This document shows, piece by piece, positions 18,394 through 29,192 of a stretch of 64,000 nt of DNA. The stretch is taken from positions 9,733,001 through 9,797,000 of the forward strand of contig NZ_CP130630.1 of the NCBI RefSeq assembly GCF_030551255.1, in the 5' to 3' direction. Origin of the DNA: Streptomyces sp. NL15-2K. Its GTDB lineage: Bacteria; Actinomycetota; Actinomycetes; Streptomycetales; Streptomycetaceae. The translations under genes were made by a program, and so were the position numbers. The stretch's first letter is position 1; every line of letters starts with the position of its first letter. The notes under the pieces are model-generated. The model made no database searches, was not told the origin of the DNA, and worked only from the letters and a program-made list of their open reading frames with translations.

Positions 18394-19446
18394 TCAGGCC
18401 ATGGTGATGCTGTCGTCGAGGTAGACGTCCTGGACGGCGTGGAGGAGTTCGACGCCTTCATTGGTGGGCCGCTGGAAGGCTTTGCGGCCGGTGATGAGGC
18501 CGGTGCCTCCGGCCCGCTTGTTGATCACTGCGGTCCGTACGGCTTGCGCGAGGTCACTTTTACCGGCCGATGCGCCGCCACTGTTGATCAGTCCGACCCG
18601 GCCCATGTAGCAGTTGGCCACCTGCCAGCGGGTGAGGTCGATCGGGTGATCGGTGGTGAGCGTGCCGTACAGGAGCTTGTCGGTCCTGCCGAAGTCCAGT
18701 GCGGTGTAGCCGCCGTTGTTCTCCGGCTGCTTCTGTTTGACGATGTCGGCCTCGATGGTCACGCCGAGGTGGTTGGCCTGCCCGGTGAGGTCGGCCGACA
18801 CCGAGTAGTCCACGCCGTCCTTCTTGAACGCCGAATTGCGCAGGTAGCACCACACCACGGTGAACATGCCCAATTCGTGGGCGCGCGCGAAGACTTCGCT
18901 GACTTCCTGCAGCTGGCGGTCCGACTGCTCCGAGCCGAAGTAGACCGTGGCGCCCACGCCGGCCGCGCCGAGTTCGAAGCACTGCTCGACGTTGCCGAAC
19001 AGGATCTGGTCGTAGTGGTTCGGGTAGGTCAGCAGTTCGTTGTGGTTGAGCTTGACGATGAAGGGGATCTTGTGTGCGTAGCGCCGCGATACCGCCCCGA
19101 GCACACCGAGGGTGCTGGCGACCGCGTTGCAGCCGCCCTCGATGGCGAGCTCGACGATGTTCCTGGGGTCGAGGTAGCGGGGGTTCGCGGCGAACGCCGA
19201 CGCCGCGGAGTGCTCGATGCCCTGGTCCACCGGCAGGATCGATACGTATCCCGTGCCGGCCAGACGGCCGTGGTCGAAGAGAGACTGCAGATTGCGCAGC
19301 ACCCGGGGCGAACGGTCGGTCGCGGACACGCTCCGGTCGACGAAGTCAGGACCCGGCAGTACCAGGTCTTCGTGGGGAATCCCTTGGGCGGTATAGGTCA
19401 GCAGGCCCTTGGCCTCGTCGCCCAGCAAGCCTTGGATGTCGGTCAT
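18394..19446 (-). CDS. fbaB: Class I fructose-bisphosphate aldolase (FbaB/DhnA type)
   Basis: A 350-residue Schiff-base aldolase. [14 protein letters not shown] near residue 70 and [16 protein letters not shown] near 135 (conserved lysine) mark the barrel. [29 protein letters not shown] with the expected catalytic lysine region, and the phosphate-binding [12 protein letters not shown] near 305 follow. It splits fructose 1,6-bisphosphate to triose phosphates without metal. Streptomyces normally rely on a class II enzyme, so a second, class I aldolase in this island fits an alternative glycolytic route with the phosphofructokinase at 22619-23644. Start ATG 19446 with GAGG 7 bases upstream. Confidence 0.9.
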   Translation of the reverse strand: MTDIQGLLGDEAKGLLTYTAQGIPHEDLVLPGPDFVDRSVSATDRSPRVLRNLQSLFDHGRLAGTGYVSILPVDQGIEHSAASAFAANPRYLDPRNIVELAIEGGCNAVASTLGVLGAVSRRYAHKIPFIVKLNHNELLTYPNHYDQILFGNVEQCFELGAAGVGATVYFGSEQSDRQLQEVSEVFARAHELGMFTVVWCYLRNSAFKKDGVDYSVSADLTGQANHLGVTIEADIVKQKQPENNGGYTALDFGRTDKLLYGTLTTDHPIDLTRWQVANCYMGRVGLINSGGASAGKSDLAQAVRTAVINKRAGGTGLITGRKAFQRPTNEGVELLHAVQDVYLDDSITMA

Positions 19447-20014
19447 CGGCTCGCCTCTCCGGTCGTTCGGAATGCCGAGGGGTGAGGCCCGGGTTCCCGC
19501 AACTGCCAGGCCCATGTAAACCCGTATGTGTCGTTGCGGTGTCCTGATCCAGATGCGAGCCCCGGCTTGCGCGTAGCAGCGCAGCCGGTGACGGTGCGGC
19601 ACAGAATTCGGTCGGCATCGAGCCGGCTCGCTGGGCGGCGCGGCTCCCGCCGCAGCCCAGGACGCCATCGAGCGGACGAGTGACGCGAGGGTTCGATGCC
19701 TTCGGCCCAGCCGACGGTCGGCTGCTCGAGAATGCGGCGGCGTCTCCCTCACACCGCTCACCGTTGGGCCTGGCGTGGGGTCGGCTCTCGGCGCCGCCTC
19801 CGCGCGATACATTCCGACGACCTGCAGCACACGCGGCAACCCCTCAACCAAGTTGGTCATCTTCCCCGGCGACCTGGCTGGGTCCAGCAGTGCTCGACCG
19901 AGTACCTCAACGCTTTGGCCGTCGGCTCGGTCGGCCGCCTGGAGTAGACGGGGGTCGGCCGGCAACGCCCTGGCCCGGGAAAGCGCTCTATCTCCACCGC
20001 CGACCACAAGTTCT
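19447..20014. other. Intergenic region upstream of fbaB
   Basis: About 570 bases between two leftward genes. The aldolase frame stays open through it, and one stretch looks weakly protein-like ([18 protein letters not shown], about 19855-19910). I see no family match or ribosome binding site, so I do not call a gene; a degraded remnant is possible. The aldolase promoter should lie near 19450-19550. Confidence 0.45.
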
Positions 20015-20773
20015 TTAAGGGTGGCTGATCCGAGCACAGGCCGCCAGGACGCGGGGGGCCAGGTCGGTGCGGCTGACGATGAGGTCGGGCAGCATCGGGT
20101 CGGGGCGGTTGTAGACGAGAGGGCTGCCGTCCAGGCGGCTGGTGTGGAAGCCCCACGCCTGCGCCACGGCTACTGGCCCGGCGGAGTCCCATTCGTGCTG
20201 GCCTCCCGCATGCACGTACAGGTCGGCTGCTCCCAGCAGGACGTCGGCGGTCTTGGCGCCTGCGGATCCCTGCGGTAGGACCTGCACGCCGAGGAGGTCG
20301 GCCAGCCGTCCGGCGAAGGGCGGCGGGCGGGTGCGGCTGACCAGCATCCGCGGTGGGCCGGCCCAGGCGGGTGGGGTGGGCGGGTGTTGTCCGGTGGAGA
20401 GGACCAGCGCACGGGCGGGCAGGGCGACCGCCCCGGCTGTCAGCCGGTCCTTCTCCCACAGGGCGACTTGCACCGCCCAGTCGTCGCGGGGCGGGTCGGC
20501 GAACTCGCGGGTCCCGTCCAGGGGATCGATGATCCAGACGCGGTCGGCGTCGAGCCGGGCCGGATCGTCGGGCGTCTCCTCCGACAGCACGGCGTCATCC
20601 GGGCGGTGTTCGCGCAGGAGCCGGGCGATGAGTGTTTGTGCCTCACGGTCACCGACTGCACCCAGCCCGGCAGGGTCGCTGCCGGTGAACTGCGCGCGCA
20701 CCTGGAGAAGCCGGATGCCGACGGCTTCGGCAGCGAAGCTCGCAAAGTCGTGATCGTCCATGCCCGGGGCCAT
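20015..20773 (-). CDS. Inositol monophosphatase-family phosphatase (CysQ-like)
   Basis: A 252-residue member of the lithium-sensitive phosphatase superfamily. The metal-binding motif [12 protein letters not shown] lies near residue 80, an upstream glutamate in LSEETPDD, and the second metal motif [15 protein letters not shown] near 195. The WD-SAGP variant with REF is typical of CysQ, which hydrolyses 3'-phosphoadenosine 5'-phosphate from sulfate assimilation; inositol phosphates remain possible. ATG 20773 or the in-frame ATG 20761 could start it. It lies 16 bases downstream of the decayed DUF1540 gene and was probably cotranscribed with it. Confidence 0.85.
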   Translation of the reverse strand: MAPGMDDHDFASFAAEAVGIRLLQVRAQFTGSDPAGLGAVGDREAQTLIARLLREHRPDDAVLSEETPDDPARLDADRVWIIDPLDGTREFADPPRDDWAVQVALWEKDRLTAGAVALPARALVLSTGQHPPTPPAWAGPPRMLVSRTRPPPFAGRLADLLGVQVLPQGSAGAKTADVLLGAADLYVHAGGQHEWDSAGPVAVAQAWGFHTSRLDGSPLVYNRPDPMLPDLIVSRTDLAPRVLAACARISHP

Positions 20774-20789
20774 TGCCTTTCTGCCAGGC

Positions 20790-21111
20790 TCACCAGCGGT
20801 CCTGTGCGGTGGTGATGCCCGCGAGTCTCAGGGGGGTGTAGGTCAGGCAGTCGACATCGGTCCGCCGGTAGCGCACGGTGATGCCGGGGGTGTGACATTT
20901 GGAAGGCGACGTTGTGCCGGCAGTCGGACACTTCGCGGGCGCCGACCCGTCCGGTGGCGGACGGGTCGCCGTCCTTGGTCGGAGCGGTGAAGAAGGTGTC
21001 GCAGTGTGCGTGCCGGACATCGCCCACAGTGATGGCCAGAGCGTGGCAGGCGCGGCCCCGGTTTTAGGCGCATTCTTCGACCGCGCACTCGCTCATGACG
21101 GGCATTTGCAT
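20790..21111 (-). pseudogene. Decayed DUF1540 cysteine-rich protein
   Basis: From ATG 21111 (GGAG 9 bases upstream) the frame reads MQMPVMSECAVEECA and then hits TAA at 21064-21066, where the family has CAYN (Tyr TAC to TAA). Downstream the same frame continues with CHALAITVGDVRHAHCDTF and VGAREVSDCRHN, where the family has ACKVSDC. It then slips one base near FQM and resumes in the next frame as PGITVRYRRTDVDCLTYTP. The two-repeat Cys pattern of DUF1540, a small putative metal-binding protein, is unmistakable. A nonsense codon, a one-base shift and a lost cysteine make this a pseudogene. Confidence 0.75.
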
Positions 21112-21664
21112 GACGACGGTCTCCTGCTGTCGGTGTTTTGCGGCATGTCGACGGCGAGCGTCGATCGGCTGGCGTGGGCATGGGCCCCTCCTGGCCGAGC
21201 ATGGTCGCCAGTGCCGCCGACGGCCAGTGGACTTCCGTCGAACGGGACAACACCCGTGGGCTCTGCCTCAGGGGGTAACGCGTCCCTCACGGCGGCGGCT
21301 CCTACGGGTACCAGGCCGGGTGTGGGATGACGCGCAAGCGCTGCGATCCGGTCGGAAGCGCGGGTCAGTGCCGCGGGCGGGGGTCTCACGGATCCGTCTT
21401 CGATGATTTCGGCGTCCGGGAACGGGCTTGCGCAGCCACATGCCGTGCCGGTTCGGGTGCGTACGTTCGCCGATTCCGCTGCAGGATGCCGACCGCTGCG
21501 TGACCGATCATTGGACGTGGCTGCGAACTGGTCCGCCACGACCTTCGCGCGACCCGGCATCCGATCCGGGCGCCTGAGCGGTCGTGCCGTGAAACAGTGG
21601 AAGAGAGGAGACAGACTCGTGTGGCGACGCCGGCGGAGGCATAGGCCGGGCGAAGGAGGACACG
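21112..21664. other. Intergenic region upstream of USP 3
   Basis: About 550 bases between the decayed DUF1540 gene (leftward) and USP 3 (rightward). Open frames exist on both strands but none has a ribosome binding site or recognisable domain. It should contain the USP 3 promoter; AAGGAGG lies just before the USP 3 start. Confidence 0.5.
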
Positions 21665-22552
21665 ATGAGTCACTCTGTGCTGGCGGGTGTCGACGGGTCC
21701 GAACGCAGCTCGGCGGCGACCGACTGGGCGGCGCGGGAGGCCGCGCTGCGCGGTGTTCCGCTGCGTCTGTTCCACGCCTCTCCACCGCTTCCGGGCACTG
21801 CCGTGCCGGGCCCGGCCGGGGACAGGCTGCGGCACGTGGGCGCGCGAATGCTCCAGCGGGTGGTCGCCGAACTCGGCGACCACTACCCGGACCTCGAGGT
21901 GCGGGGCGAGCAGGCCGATGACGCGCCGGACACGGCCCTTCTCGCAGCGGCCCGCGATGCCGGGCTCCTCGTCATCGGCACACGGGGGACGGGCGGGTTC
22001 GAGGGTCTCGCGGTCGGCTCGGTGGCCCTGCGGATGGCGGCAGCAGCCCCTTGCCCTGTCGTGTTGGTGCCTCAACCGTCCGGCACCTTCGGAGAAGGGA
22101 CCCACCTGGCACGCGGCACGTCCCAGGTCGTGGCGGGGTTCGATGCGCATCACCCGGTCAGTGAGGTGGCCGACTTCGCGTTCTCGGCCGCCGAGGCACA
22201 CGGGGCCCGCCTGCGGGTGGTCCAGGCATGGGCCTTTCCCGCCGAGTCCGTATCTCCTCGGACCCTGGTGGTGACCGAGGAGGACCGGGCCACCTGGGAG
22301 GACCAGGAGGTCTTGCAGCTCTCCGACGCCCTGCGCGCTTGGCAGGAGAAGTACCCACGTGTGACGGTCCACACAGATGTCGTGTTGCTCCACCCCGCGG
22401 AAGCGCTATTGAACACGTCGCGAAGTGCGGACTTGCTCGTCGTGGGACGCCGTGCCGACCCGAGTGCGGCCGAGGGCCGACTGGGTCCGGTCACGCACGC
22501 CGTACTGCACCACGCTCGCTGCCCGGTGGCGGTCGTACCGCACGCCGGATGA
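21665..22552 (+). CDS. Universal stress protein, two-domain (USP 3)
   Basis: A 295-residue tandem UspA protein. Domain 1 runs from VLAGVDGSERSSAATDWA to LLVIGTRGTGGFEGLAVGSV; domain 2 begins at VVAGFDAHHPVSEVADFA and ends LLVVGRRADPSAAEGRLG, HHARCPVAVVPHAG. It is clearly more distant from USP 2 and USP 4 than these are from each other, so it is an older paralogue. The ATG has AAGGAGG upstream. It converges with the phosphofructokinase gene 66 bases downstream. Confidence 0.9.
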   Translation: MSHSVLAGVDGSERSSAATDWAAREAALRGVPLRLFHASPPLPGTAVPGPAGDRLRHVGARMLQRVVAELGDHYPDLEVRGEQADDAPDTALLAAARDAGLLVIGTRGTGGFEGLAVGSVALRMAAAAPCPVVLVPQPSGTFGEGTHLARGTSQVVAGFDAHHPVSEVADFAFSAAEAHGARLRVVQAWAFPAESVSPRTLVVTEEDRATWEDQEVLQLSDALRAWQEKYPRVTVHTDVVLLHPAEALLNTSRSADLLVVGRRADPSAAEGRLGPVTHAVLHHARCPVAVVPHAG

Positions 22553-22618
22553 CGGCCGGCCAGAGCTCGGGTAGCGGATCGGCAGGTCTGACAGTGATCC
22601 GGTGAGCGCAGGGGCTGG

Positions 22619-23644
22619 TCAGCCGAAGAACACCTCGAACTCGTCGTACAGCGACGGGTCGACCACCTTGTTCTGCGCCGTGGCGTCGGCGAGTGGGATG
22701 CGGACGATCCCGGTGCCCCGCAGGGCGACCATGACGCCGAAGTCACCGTCCTTGACCGCGTCGATGGCATGCAGGCCGAAACGTGTGGCCAGCCACCGGT
22801 CGAAAGCGCTCGGGGTACCGCCGCGCTGGATGTGACCCAGGACCGTGGTGCGGGCATCCTTGCCGGTGCGCTCCGAGATCTCCTGGGCCAGCCATTCGCC
22901 GATGCCGGACAGCCGTACATGGCCGAACTCGTCCAGCGACTGGTCCTTGAGGACCATCTGCCCCTCTTTGGGGACAGCCCCCTCGGCGGCCACGACGATC
23001 GGCGCGTAATTGATCTTGAACCGGCTCCTCACCTGCTCACAAACCTGGTCGATGTCGAACGGCCGCTCCGGGATGAGAATTACGTTGGCGCCGCCCGCGA
23101 CGCCGGCGTGCAGGGCGATCCACCCCGAGTGCCGCCCCATCACCTCCACCACCAGGGTGCGCATGTGCGACTCGGCCGTGGTGTGGAGGCGGTCGATGGC
23201 CTCGGTGGCGATACCGACGGCAGTGTCGAAGCCGAAGGTGTAGTCGGTCCCGGACACGTCGTTGTCGATCGTCTTCGGCACGCCCACCAGAGGGATTCCC
23301 TGCCGGTTCAGCTCGGTGGCCACGCCGAGCGTGTCCTCACCGCCGATCACGACGAGCGCGTCCACGTCGTGCGTGGCAAGGGTGTCCTGCACGCGACGCA
23401 GGCCGTCCTCATGCTTGAACGGGTTGGTGCGGGAGGAACCGAGGATGGTTCCGCCGCGGGGGAGGATCCCCCGCACGCTGGGGATATCCAGCGGCATGAC
23501 ATCACCCTGGAGCAAACCGAGCCAGCCGTCCCGAACACCGACGAAGTCGAAGGCGTATTCCTGGACGCCTTTGCGGACGACGCTGCGGATCACGGCGTTG
23601 AGGCCGGGACAGTCACCGCCGCCGGTCAGCACTCCGACCTTCAT
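22619..23644 (-). CDS. pfp: 6-phosphofructokinase, pyrophosphate-dependent type
   Basis: A 341-residue PfkA-superfamily enzyme. It has VLTGGGDCPGLNAVIR at the N-terminus, the catalytic TIDND base near residue 127, MGRHSGWIALHAG, and RGGTPSAFDRWLATRFG. Two specificity positions decide the phosphoryl donor. Where ATP enzymes have GGDGS (Gly104), this has GGEDT (Asp104); where E. coli has GTIDND (Gly124), this has KTIDND (Lys124). Asp104 with Lys124 is the pattern of pyrophosphate-dependent enzymes such as that of Amycolatopsis. It would phosphorylate fructose 6-phosphate reversibly with PPi, saving ATP. The start has GGGAGG 6 bases upstream. Confidence 0.85.
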   Translation of the reverse strand: MKVGVLTGGGDCPGLNAVIRSVVRKGVQEYAFDFVGVRDGWLGLLQGDVMPLDIPSVRGILPRGGTILGSSRTNPFKHEDGLRRVQDTLATHDVDALVVIGGEDTLGVATELNRQGIPLVGVPKTIDNDVSGTDYTFGFDTAVGIATEAIDRLHTTAESHMRTLVVEVMGRHSGWIALHAGVAGGANVILIPERPFDIDQVCEQVRSRFKINYAPIVVAAEGAVPKEGQMVLKDQSLDEFGHVRLSGIGEWLAQEISERTGKDARTTVLGHIQRGGTPSAFDRWLATRFGLHAIDAVKDGDFGVMVALRGTGIVRIPLADATAQNKVVDPSLYDEFEVFFG

Positions 23645-24059
23645 GGGCTTCCTCCCATCCGCTGAATACCCCGCCTGCACGCGGCCCTCGCGGCGGTCGA
23701 ACCGCCGTCATATGGATCGCCTCCTCCCAGCCTCCCTCCATTCGATCCGGGGTGGCCACTCGACGGACGCCGGGTTCAGGCGGCTCACTCCCGGGACCCT
23801 GTCCGCCGGGCTTGTCGCCCACCGTTTTGTGTGAGGAGGACTGAGGATCCTGGTCCTGGCCGGCCGGTTCCTTCGGTGAGGTCTGTGTGATGACCTGTGC
23901 CGGGAAGCAGCCCCGACTCGGTGCGATCGGACCTGCCCATGGCGGAGAGGGCATTCTGGAAGTGGGACGCCCACCAGCGCTCCACACGTCTTCGAGTTCA
24001 GGGAACGGCCCAGCCCCAGGTTCGCCCGAGGTTCCTCCTTCCGCCAAGGGAGCCGTCCG
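23645..24059. other. Divergent intergenic region (phosphofructokinase / FtsH)
   Basis: About 415 bases between divergent starts; promoters for both genes must lie here. No gene was recognised. An imperfect palindrome centred on GGATCC with AGGAC and GTCCT arms lies at 23837-23857, but its significance is unclear. Confidence 0.5.
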
Positions 24060-26024
<1,965 letters not shown>

Positions 26025-26061
26025 CACGGCGGCGACGCCCGCACATCAGAAGGAGGCGACC

Positions 26062-26592
26062 ATGGACCAGCAGCCGGGGGCGGTCCACGATGAGCAGCAG
26101 GTCCTGGCGCGGACGGTCGCCGACGTGATGCGCACCGCTGTGGCCGCGATCGCTGTCGACGAAACCGTGCTCGTGGCGTGGGAGTTGCTGGAGCGGTCCG
26201 GCTGCCGTCACCTTCCGGTCGTGCATCCGGACGGTCGCTGTGCCGGCCTGCTGGACAGGGCCGACGTGGCGGTCGCCTGTGCGGCACCGGCCGCTTCGCT
26301 GTCCGGCCGGCGCGTGGACGACCTCCTGCCCGGGCACAGACCGGCGCTCGTCCACGCGGAGCAGACCGTACGCCACGCAGCCGACCTCATGACCTACACC
26401 GAAACTGACGCCCTCCCGGTGCTGGACGAAGACGGACGCCTGGCCGGGGTGCTCACCGCAGCTGACATCGTCGCGGCCCTCGCCGACCATCCGGCGCCGA
26501 AGGGACCCGCCGACATCAGGCCGCAGGCTCCGCCCACCGTGCTGCCCGGGCCATCGCCCCGGCGGAGTTACCGCGGCACGGCAGTGCCCTGA
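26062..26592 (+). CDS. Two-CBS-domain protein with C-terminal tail
   Basis: A 176-residue protein. ADVMRTAVAAIAVDETVLVA starts CBS1 (ending GLLDRADVAVA), and VDDLLPGHRPALVHAEQTV starts CBS2 (ending GVLTAADIVAALA). A Pro-rich tail of about 40 residues has no recognised domain. GGAGG lies 7 bases upstream of the ATG. It follows ftsH closely and is probably cotranscribed, suggesting nucleotide-responsive control linked to proteolysis, which is inference. Confidence 0.82.
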   Translation: MDQQPGAVHDEQQVLARTVADVMRTAVAAIAVDETVLVAWELLERSGCRHLPVVHPDGRCAGLLDRADVAVACAAPAASLSGRRVDDLLPGHRPALVHAEQTVRHAADLMTYTETDALPVLDEDGRLAGVLTAADIVAALADHPAPKGPADIRPQAPPTVLPGPSPRRSYRGTAVP

Positions 26593-26611
26593 CCGCCCAC
26601 CACTCAGGCGC

Positions 26612-26845
26612 TCACCGAGGTGACACTTCGGAAGGTGCGGGCCCGCGTGCGGTGCGCTCGTCCGTGAATTCGAGGTGGGCTTCGGGCCCGGGGAAGAAGA
26701 CGGTCTCCCGGTCGTCCTCGGTCCAGTGCACGACATACGGCGATGTGCCGTCCGGATGCTCAAGGCGCACGATCTGACCCCGGCGGCGCGGCCCACCCAG
26801 ATGCAGGGACTCCACCACGATCCAGTCTCCGACGTGTGCGCGCAT
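26612..26845 (-). CDS. DUF1918 domain protein
   Basis: A 77-residue protein consisting of one DUF1918 domain: MRAHVGDWIVVES at the start, then RRRGQIVRLEHPDGTSPYVVHW and VFFPGPEAHLEF (about positions 20-60). This SH3-like fold is of unknown function and is frequent in actinobacterial stress islands. The same domain is fused to HTH and flavin-binding domains at 32345. GGAG lies 7 bases before the ATG. Convergent with the CBS gene, 19 bases between stops. Confidence 0.85.
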   Translation of the reverse strand: MRAHVGDWIVVESLHLGGPRRRGQIVRLEHPDGTSPYVVHWTEDDRETVFFPGPEAHLEFTDERTARGPAPSEVSPR

Positions 26846-27127
26846 GGGATGCTCCCTCCGCTTGCTGCTCGTCGGCGTCCCCGCCCCTCCGATGCCGTCG
26901 GCACCTGAAACCGAGCGCTGTAGGACTCACCGGTTCACCTAATGCCGCCATGCGTCCGAAACCGCCTCGCCCACTTTCGAGCGTACGCGGGCAGGCACCG
27001 TTGCGCCTGGTCCCATCCCTTCTGCCAAGGCACGCCGCTCAGCCACCTGGGACGACGGGCGCCCCTCCCGCTGAGTGGCCTGTTCATGAGACCAAACTCG
27101 CGATCCCCGCTGCGCGGGAGGTGCTGA

Positions 27128-27363
27128 TCAGCTGGTCAGTGCTGGGGGCATGGTCACGTCGCCCAGGAAGTGGCTCTCTACGGTTCCAGCCTTCGTGAAC
27201 CGAGCACGAGCATCTCGGACTCCGACGCCGCTTGGAGCAGGGCGTTCTGGGCGTCCTCGGCGCCCTGGTTCCCGGCGATGGACAGGCCCGGGTGACGTGC
27301 CTGGAGCTCCGCTTGCGCGGTGTGGACGAGACGCTTCGCCACCACCGTGACGGCTGCTTGCAT
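27128..27363 (-). pseudogene. Decayed copy of universal stress protein USP 1
   Basis: From ATG 27363 the frame reads MQAAVTV and jumps straight to AKRLVHTAQAELQARHPGL and NALLQAASESEMLVLGSR, which align to USP 1 residues 1-7 and about 59-108; about 50 residues are deleted. A one-base loss near 27180 then shifts the frame, and a last scrap (VESHFLGDVTM) matches USP 1 before the similarity ends near 27128. The second domain is absent. It lies divergent to USP 4 exactly as USP 1 lies divergent to USP 2, so the whole pair was duplicated and this member decayed. Confidence 0.85.
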
Positions 27364-27561
27364 GGCGGCGGCCTCCGTGACGTACGAAGCTGGAAGGGCG
27401 GACCACGCCGAACGAGTCCGACGGTGCGGATGGTCCGGACGTCGGCCGGCATGCCGGGCGTGGCGGGTTCTCTCATTCGAGGAGTACTCCAATCCCCTCC
27501 GCGGCGCATGTGGACCGGAGGGAGCCGGAGACGCAGAACCCGGCGAGAGGAGATAGGGGCG

Positions 27562-28389
27562 GTGACGGTGACGATTCCCCTGGTGGTCGGCATCGACGGG
27601 TCCGCGGCGAGCCTGGATGCGGTCGACTGGGCCGCCGACGAAGCCGCCCGGCACGGCGTGCCGCTCCACCTCCTGCACGCGGCGGCACGGGACCACGAGG
27701 CGTCCGACGTGATCGACTCCGCCTCGGAACGTGTCAGGGCGTGTGCTCCCACGGTGCGGCTCTCGAGCGAGGTGCTGCACGAGGACGCGACCGCCGCCTT
27801 GGTCGACAAAGGGCGTAACGCCTTTGCGCTGGTGCTGGGATCCAGAGGGTTCGGAGACCTCGCCGGAATGCTCCTGGGGTCGGTCAGCCTCGCCGTGGCG
27901 GCGCGAGCGGACTGCCCGGTCGTCGTGGTGCGCGGCGCGGCAGAGCACCGGGATGCCCGCTTCGGGAGCGTCGTCGTCGGTGTCGAGGAGGGAGAGGGCA
28001 GCGGCACGGCCGTGCAGTTCGCGTTCCGCGAGGCCCATGTACGGCACTGCCGGCTGGTGGCGGTGCACGCCTGGAGCGCACCGCTCGGTGCTTTCACCGC
28101 ACCTCAAGCCCCGTCGTGGTACGCCCTGGAGGCCCACCGCCGTCCGCCGGCGCAGGTGCTGGACGACGCCCTGCGCGGCGCGTCGGAGCGGTACCGCGAC
28201 GCCCCGGTGAGCCGGCGGGTGATCGAGGGCCCGGCACGCCAGGCCCTGTTGGAGGCGGCCTCCGAGGCGGACCTGTTGGTCGTCGGCGCCCGCAGACGAC
28301 AGGGGCACCTGGGACTGCAACTGGGATTGATCAACCATGCGGTCCTGCATCACGCGCCCTGTCCGATCGCGGTCGTTCCCCGGATATGA
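27562..28389 (+). CDS. Universal stress protein, two-domain (USP 4)
   Basis: A 275-residue tandem UspA protein, the closest paralogue of USP 2. IPLVVGIDGSAASLDAVDWA, LVLGSRGFGDLAGMLLGSVS and LLVVGARRRQGHLGLQLGL mark the two ATP-binding halves. The GTG at 27562 matches the USP 2 start, including AGGAG upstream; a second GTG follows two codons later. It is part of the duplicated divergent pair whose partner at 27128-27363 has decayed. Confidence 0.9.
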   Translation: MTVTIPLVVGIDGSAASLDAVDWAADEAARHGVPLHLLHAAARDHEASDVIDSASERVRACAPTVRLSSEVLHEDATAALVDKGRNAFALVLGSRGFGDLAGMLLGSVSLAVAARADCPVVVVRGAAEHRDARFGSVVVGVEEGEGSGTAVQFAFREAHVRHCRLVAVHAWSAPLGAFTAPQAPSWYALEAHRRPPAQVLDDALRGASERYRDAPVSRRVIEGPARQALLEAASEADLLVVGARRRQGHLGLQLGLINHAVLHHAPCPIAVVPRI

Positions 28390-28452
28390 CCGGACGGGGG
28401 AGACGGACCATGTCGACGGTCGGTCGCTGCGGGGCCGGAAGTCGTCCCCGCA

Positions 28453-28467
28453 GGGACGTTCGGCCCT
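28453..28467. promoter_or_regulatory. DosR-like box B (GGGACGTTCGGCCCT)
   Basis: Its reverse complement, AGGGCCGAACGTCCC, differs from box A by one base. It lies 79 bases upstream of the Rv1733c-like start and should drive the four-gene operon 28547-31377. The adjoining bases CGTCCCCGCAGGGACG (28443-28458) form an overlapping palindrome. The GGGAC-4-GGCCC layout follows mycobacterial DosR boxes at genes of the same families. Confidence 0.6.
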
Positions 28468-28546
28468 GTGACCGGAGCCGGGTCCCGTCCGATGATGGGA
28501 CACAGTGGTGGGGGGAACGGACCAGCGACTTGCTGGAGGCCGAGTC

Positions 28547-29152
28547 ATGAGTGCACAGAATTCGCCGCACGCGTCCGGTCAGCCCCCGCCGCGCCAGGAG
28601 CATGCGTCAAAGGGGGCGAACCCTCTGCGACGTACATCCGACAGGTTCGAGTCCTGGTTCCGCGGGCTGCTGATGCTCGTACTCGTCCTCGGCCTCCCGG
28701 TGGCCGCGCTCAGCGCGGGAACGACGGCGTACGAGTCGTCGATGCGCACCGTGCAAGCCCAGTCGGCGGATCGGCAGGAGGTCACCGCCCGACTCACGTC
28801 GAACGTCAAGGGTGTCACCACGGATGGGAAGCAACAGGCGCAGGTCCGCTGGACCGACGACAACGGCACGGTGCGGACGGGGACGACCCTGGTGAAGTCG
28901 GGAACGCCCAAGGGCGCCACCGTGCGGGTGTGGGTGGACCGGGACGGCGGCCTCACCAGTCCGCCGATGAGCGAGCTCAACGCGACGACCACCGGCTGGT
29001 TCGCAGGCGGTATGGCCGCGATTGGCGTGGGCGCCGGGTTCTACGCGGCGCGGACAGGCATGCGCCATGTGCTGGACCGGAGAAGGTACGCACAATGGGA
29101 CGCCGAGTGGGACTTGGTCGAGCCCCTGTGGTCCGCGCGCTTCCGCCGGTGA
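28547..29152 (+). CDS. Rv1733c-like membrane protein
   Basis: A 201-residue protein with two transmembrane helices (about 40-60, LLMLVLVLGLPVAALSAG, and about 145-168, WFAGGMAAIGVGAGFYAA). They flank an extracytoplasmic domain of about 85 residues (VTARLTSNVKGVTTDGKQQ..., RVWVDRDG). Layout and size match the Rv1733c family, a DosR-regulon membrane antigen of unknown function in mycobacteria. GGAGG lies 7 bases upstream of the ATG. It is the first gene of an operon with pncB, DUF1876 and hsp20, downstream of box B. Confidence 0.82.
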   Translation: MSAQNSPHASGQPPPRQEHASKGANPLRRTSDRFESWFRGLLMLVLVLGLPVAALSAGTTAYESSMRTVQAQSADRQEVTARLTSNVKGVTTDGKQQAQVRWTDDNGTVRTGTTLVKSGTPKGATVRVWVDRDGGLTSPPMSELNATTTGWFAGGMAAIGVGAGFYAARTGMRHVLDRRRYAQWDAEWDLVEPLWSARFRR

Positions 29153-29192
29153 TGGGCAGGAAACCCGGACGGGAGCCAAGGAGGCGACGCCT

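Noticed and set aside
19690..20014. N-terminal extension of the aldolase up to about 20037
   Set aside because: The enzyme family starts at the ATG at 19446, which has a ribosome binding site; the upstream open frame has no homology to aldolases.
23837..23857. Palindrome AGGAC...GGATCC...GTCCT upstream of ftsH as a regulator box
   Set aside because: The arms are not equidistant from the centre and the sequence does not recur at other island promoters.
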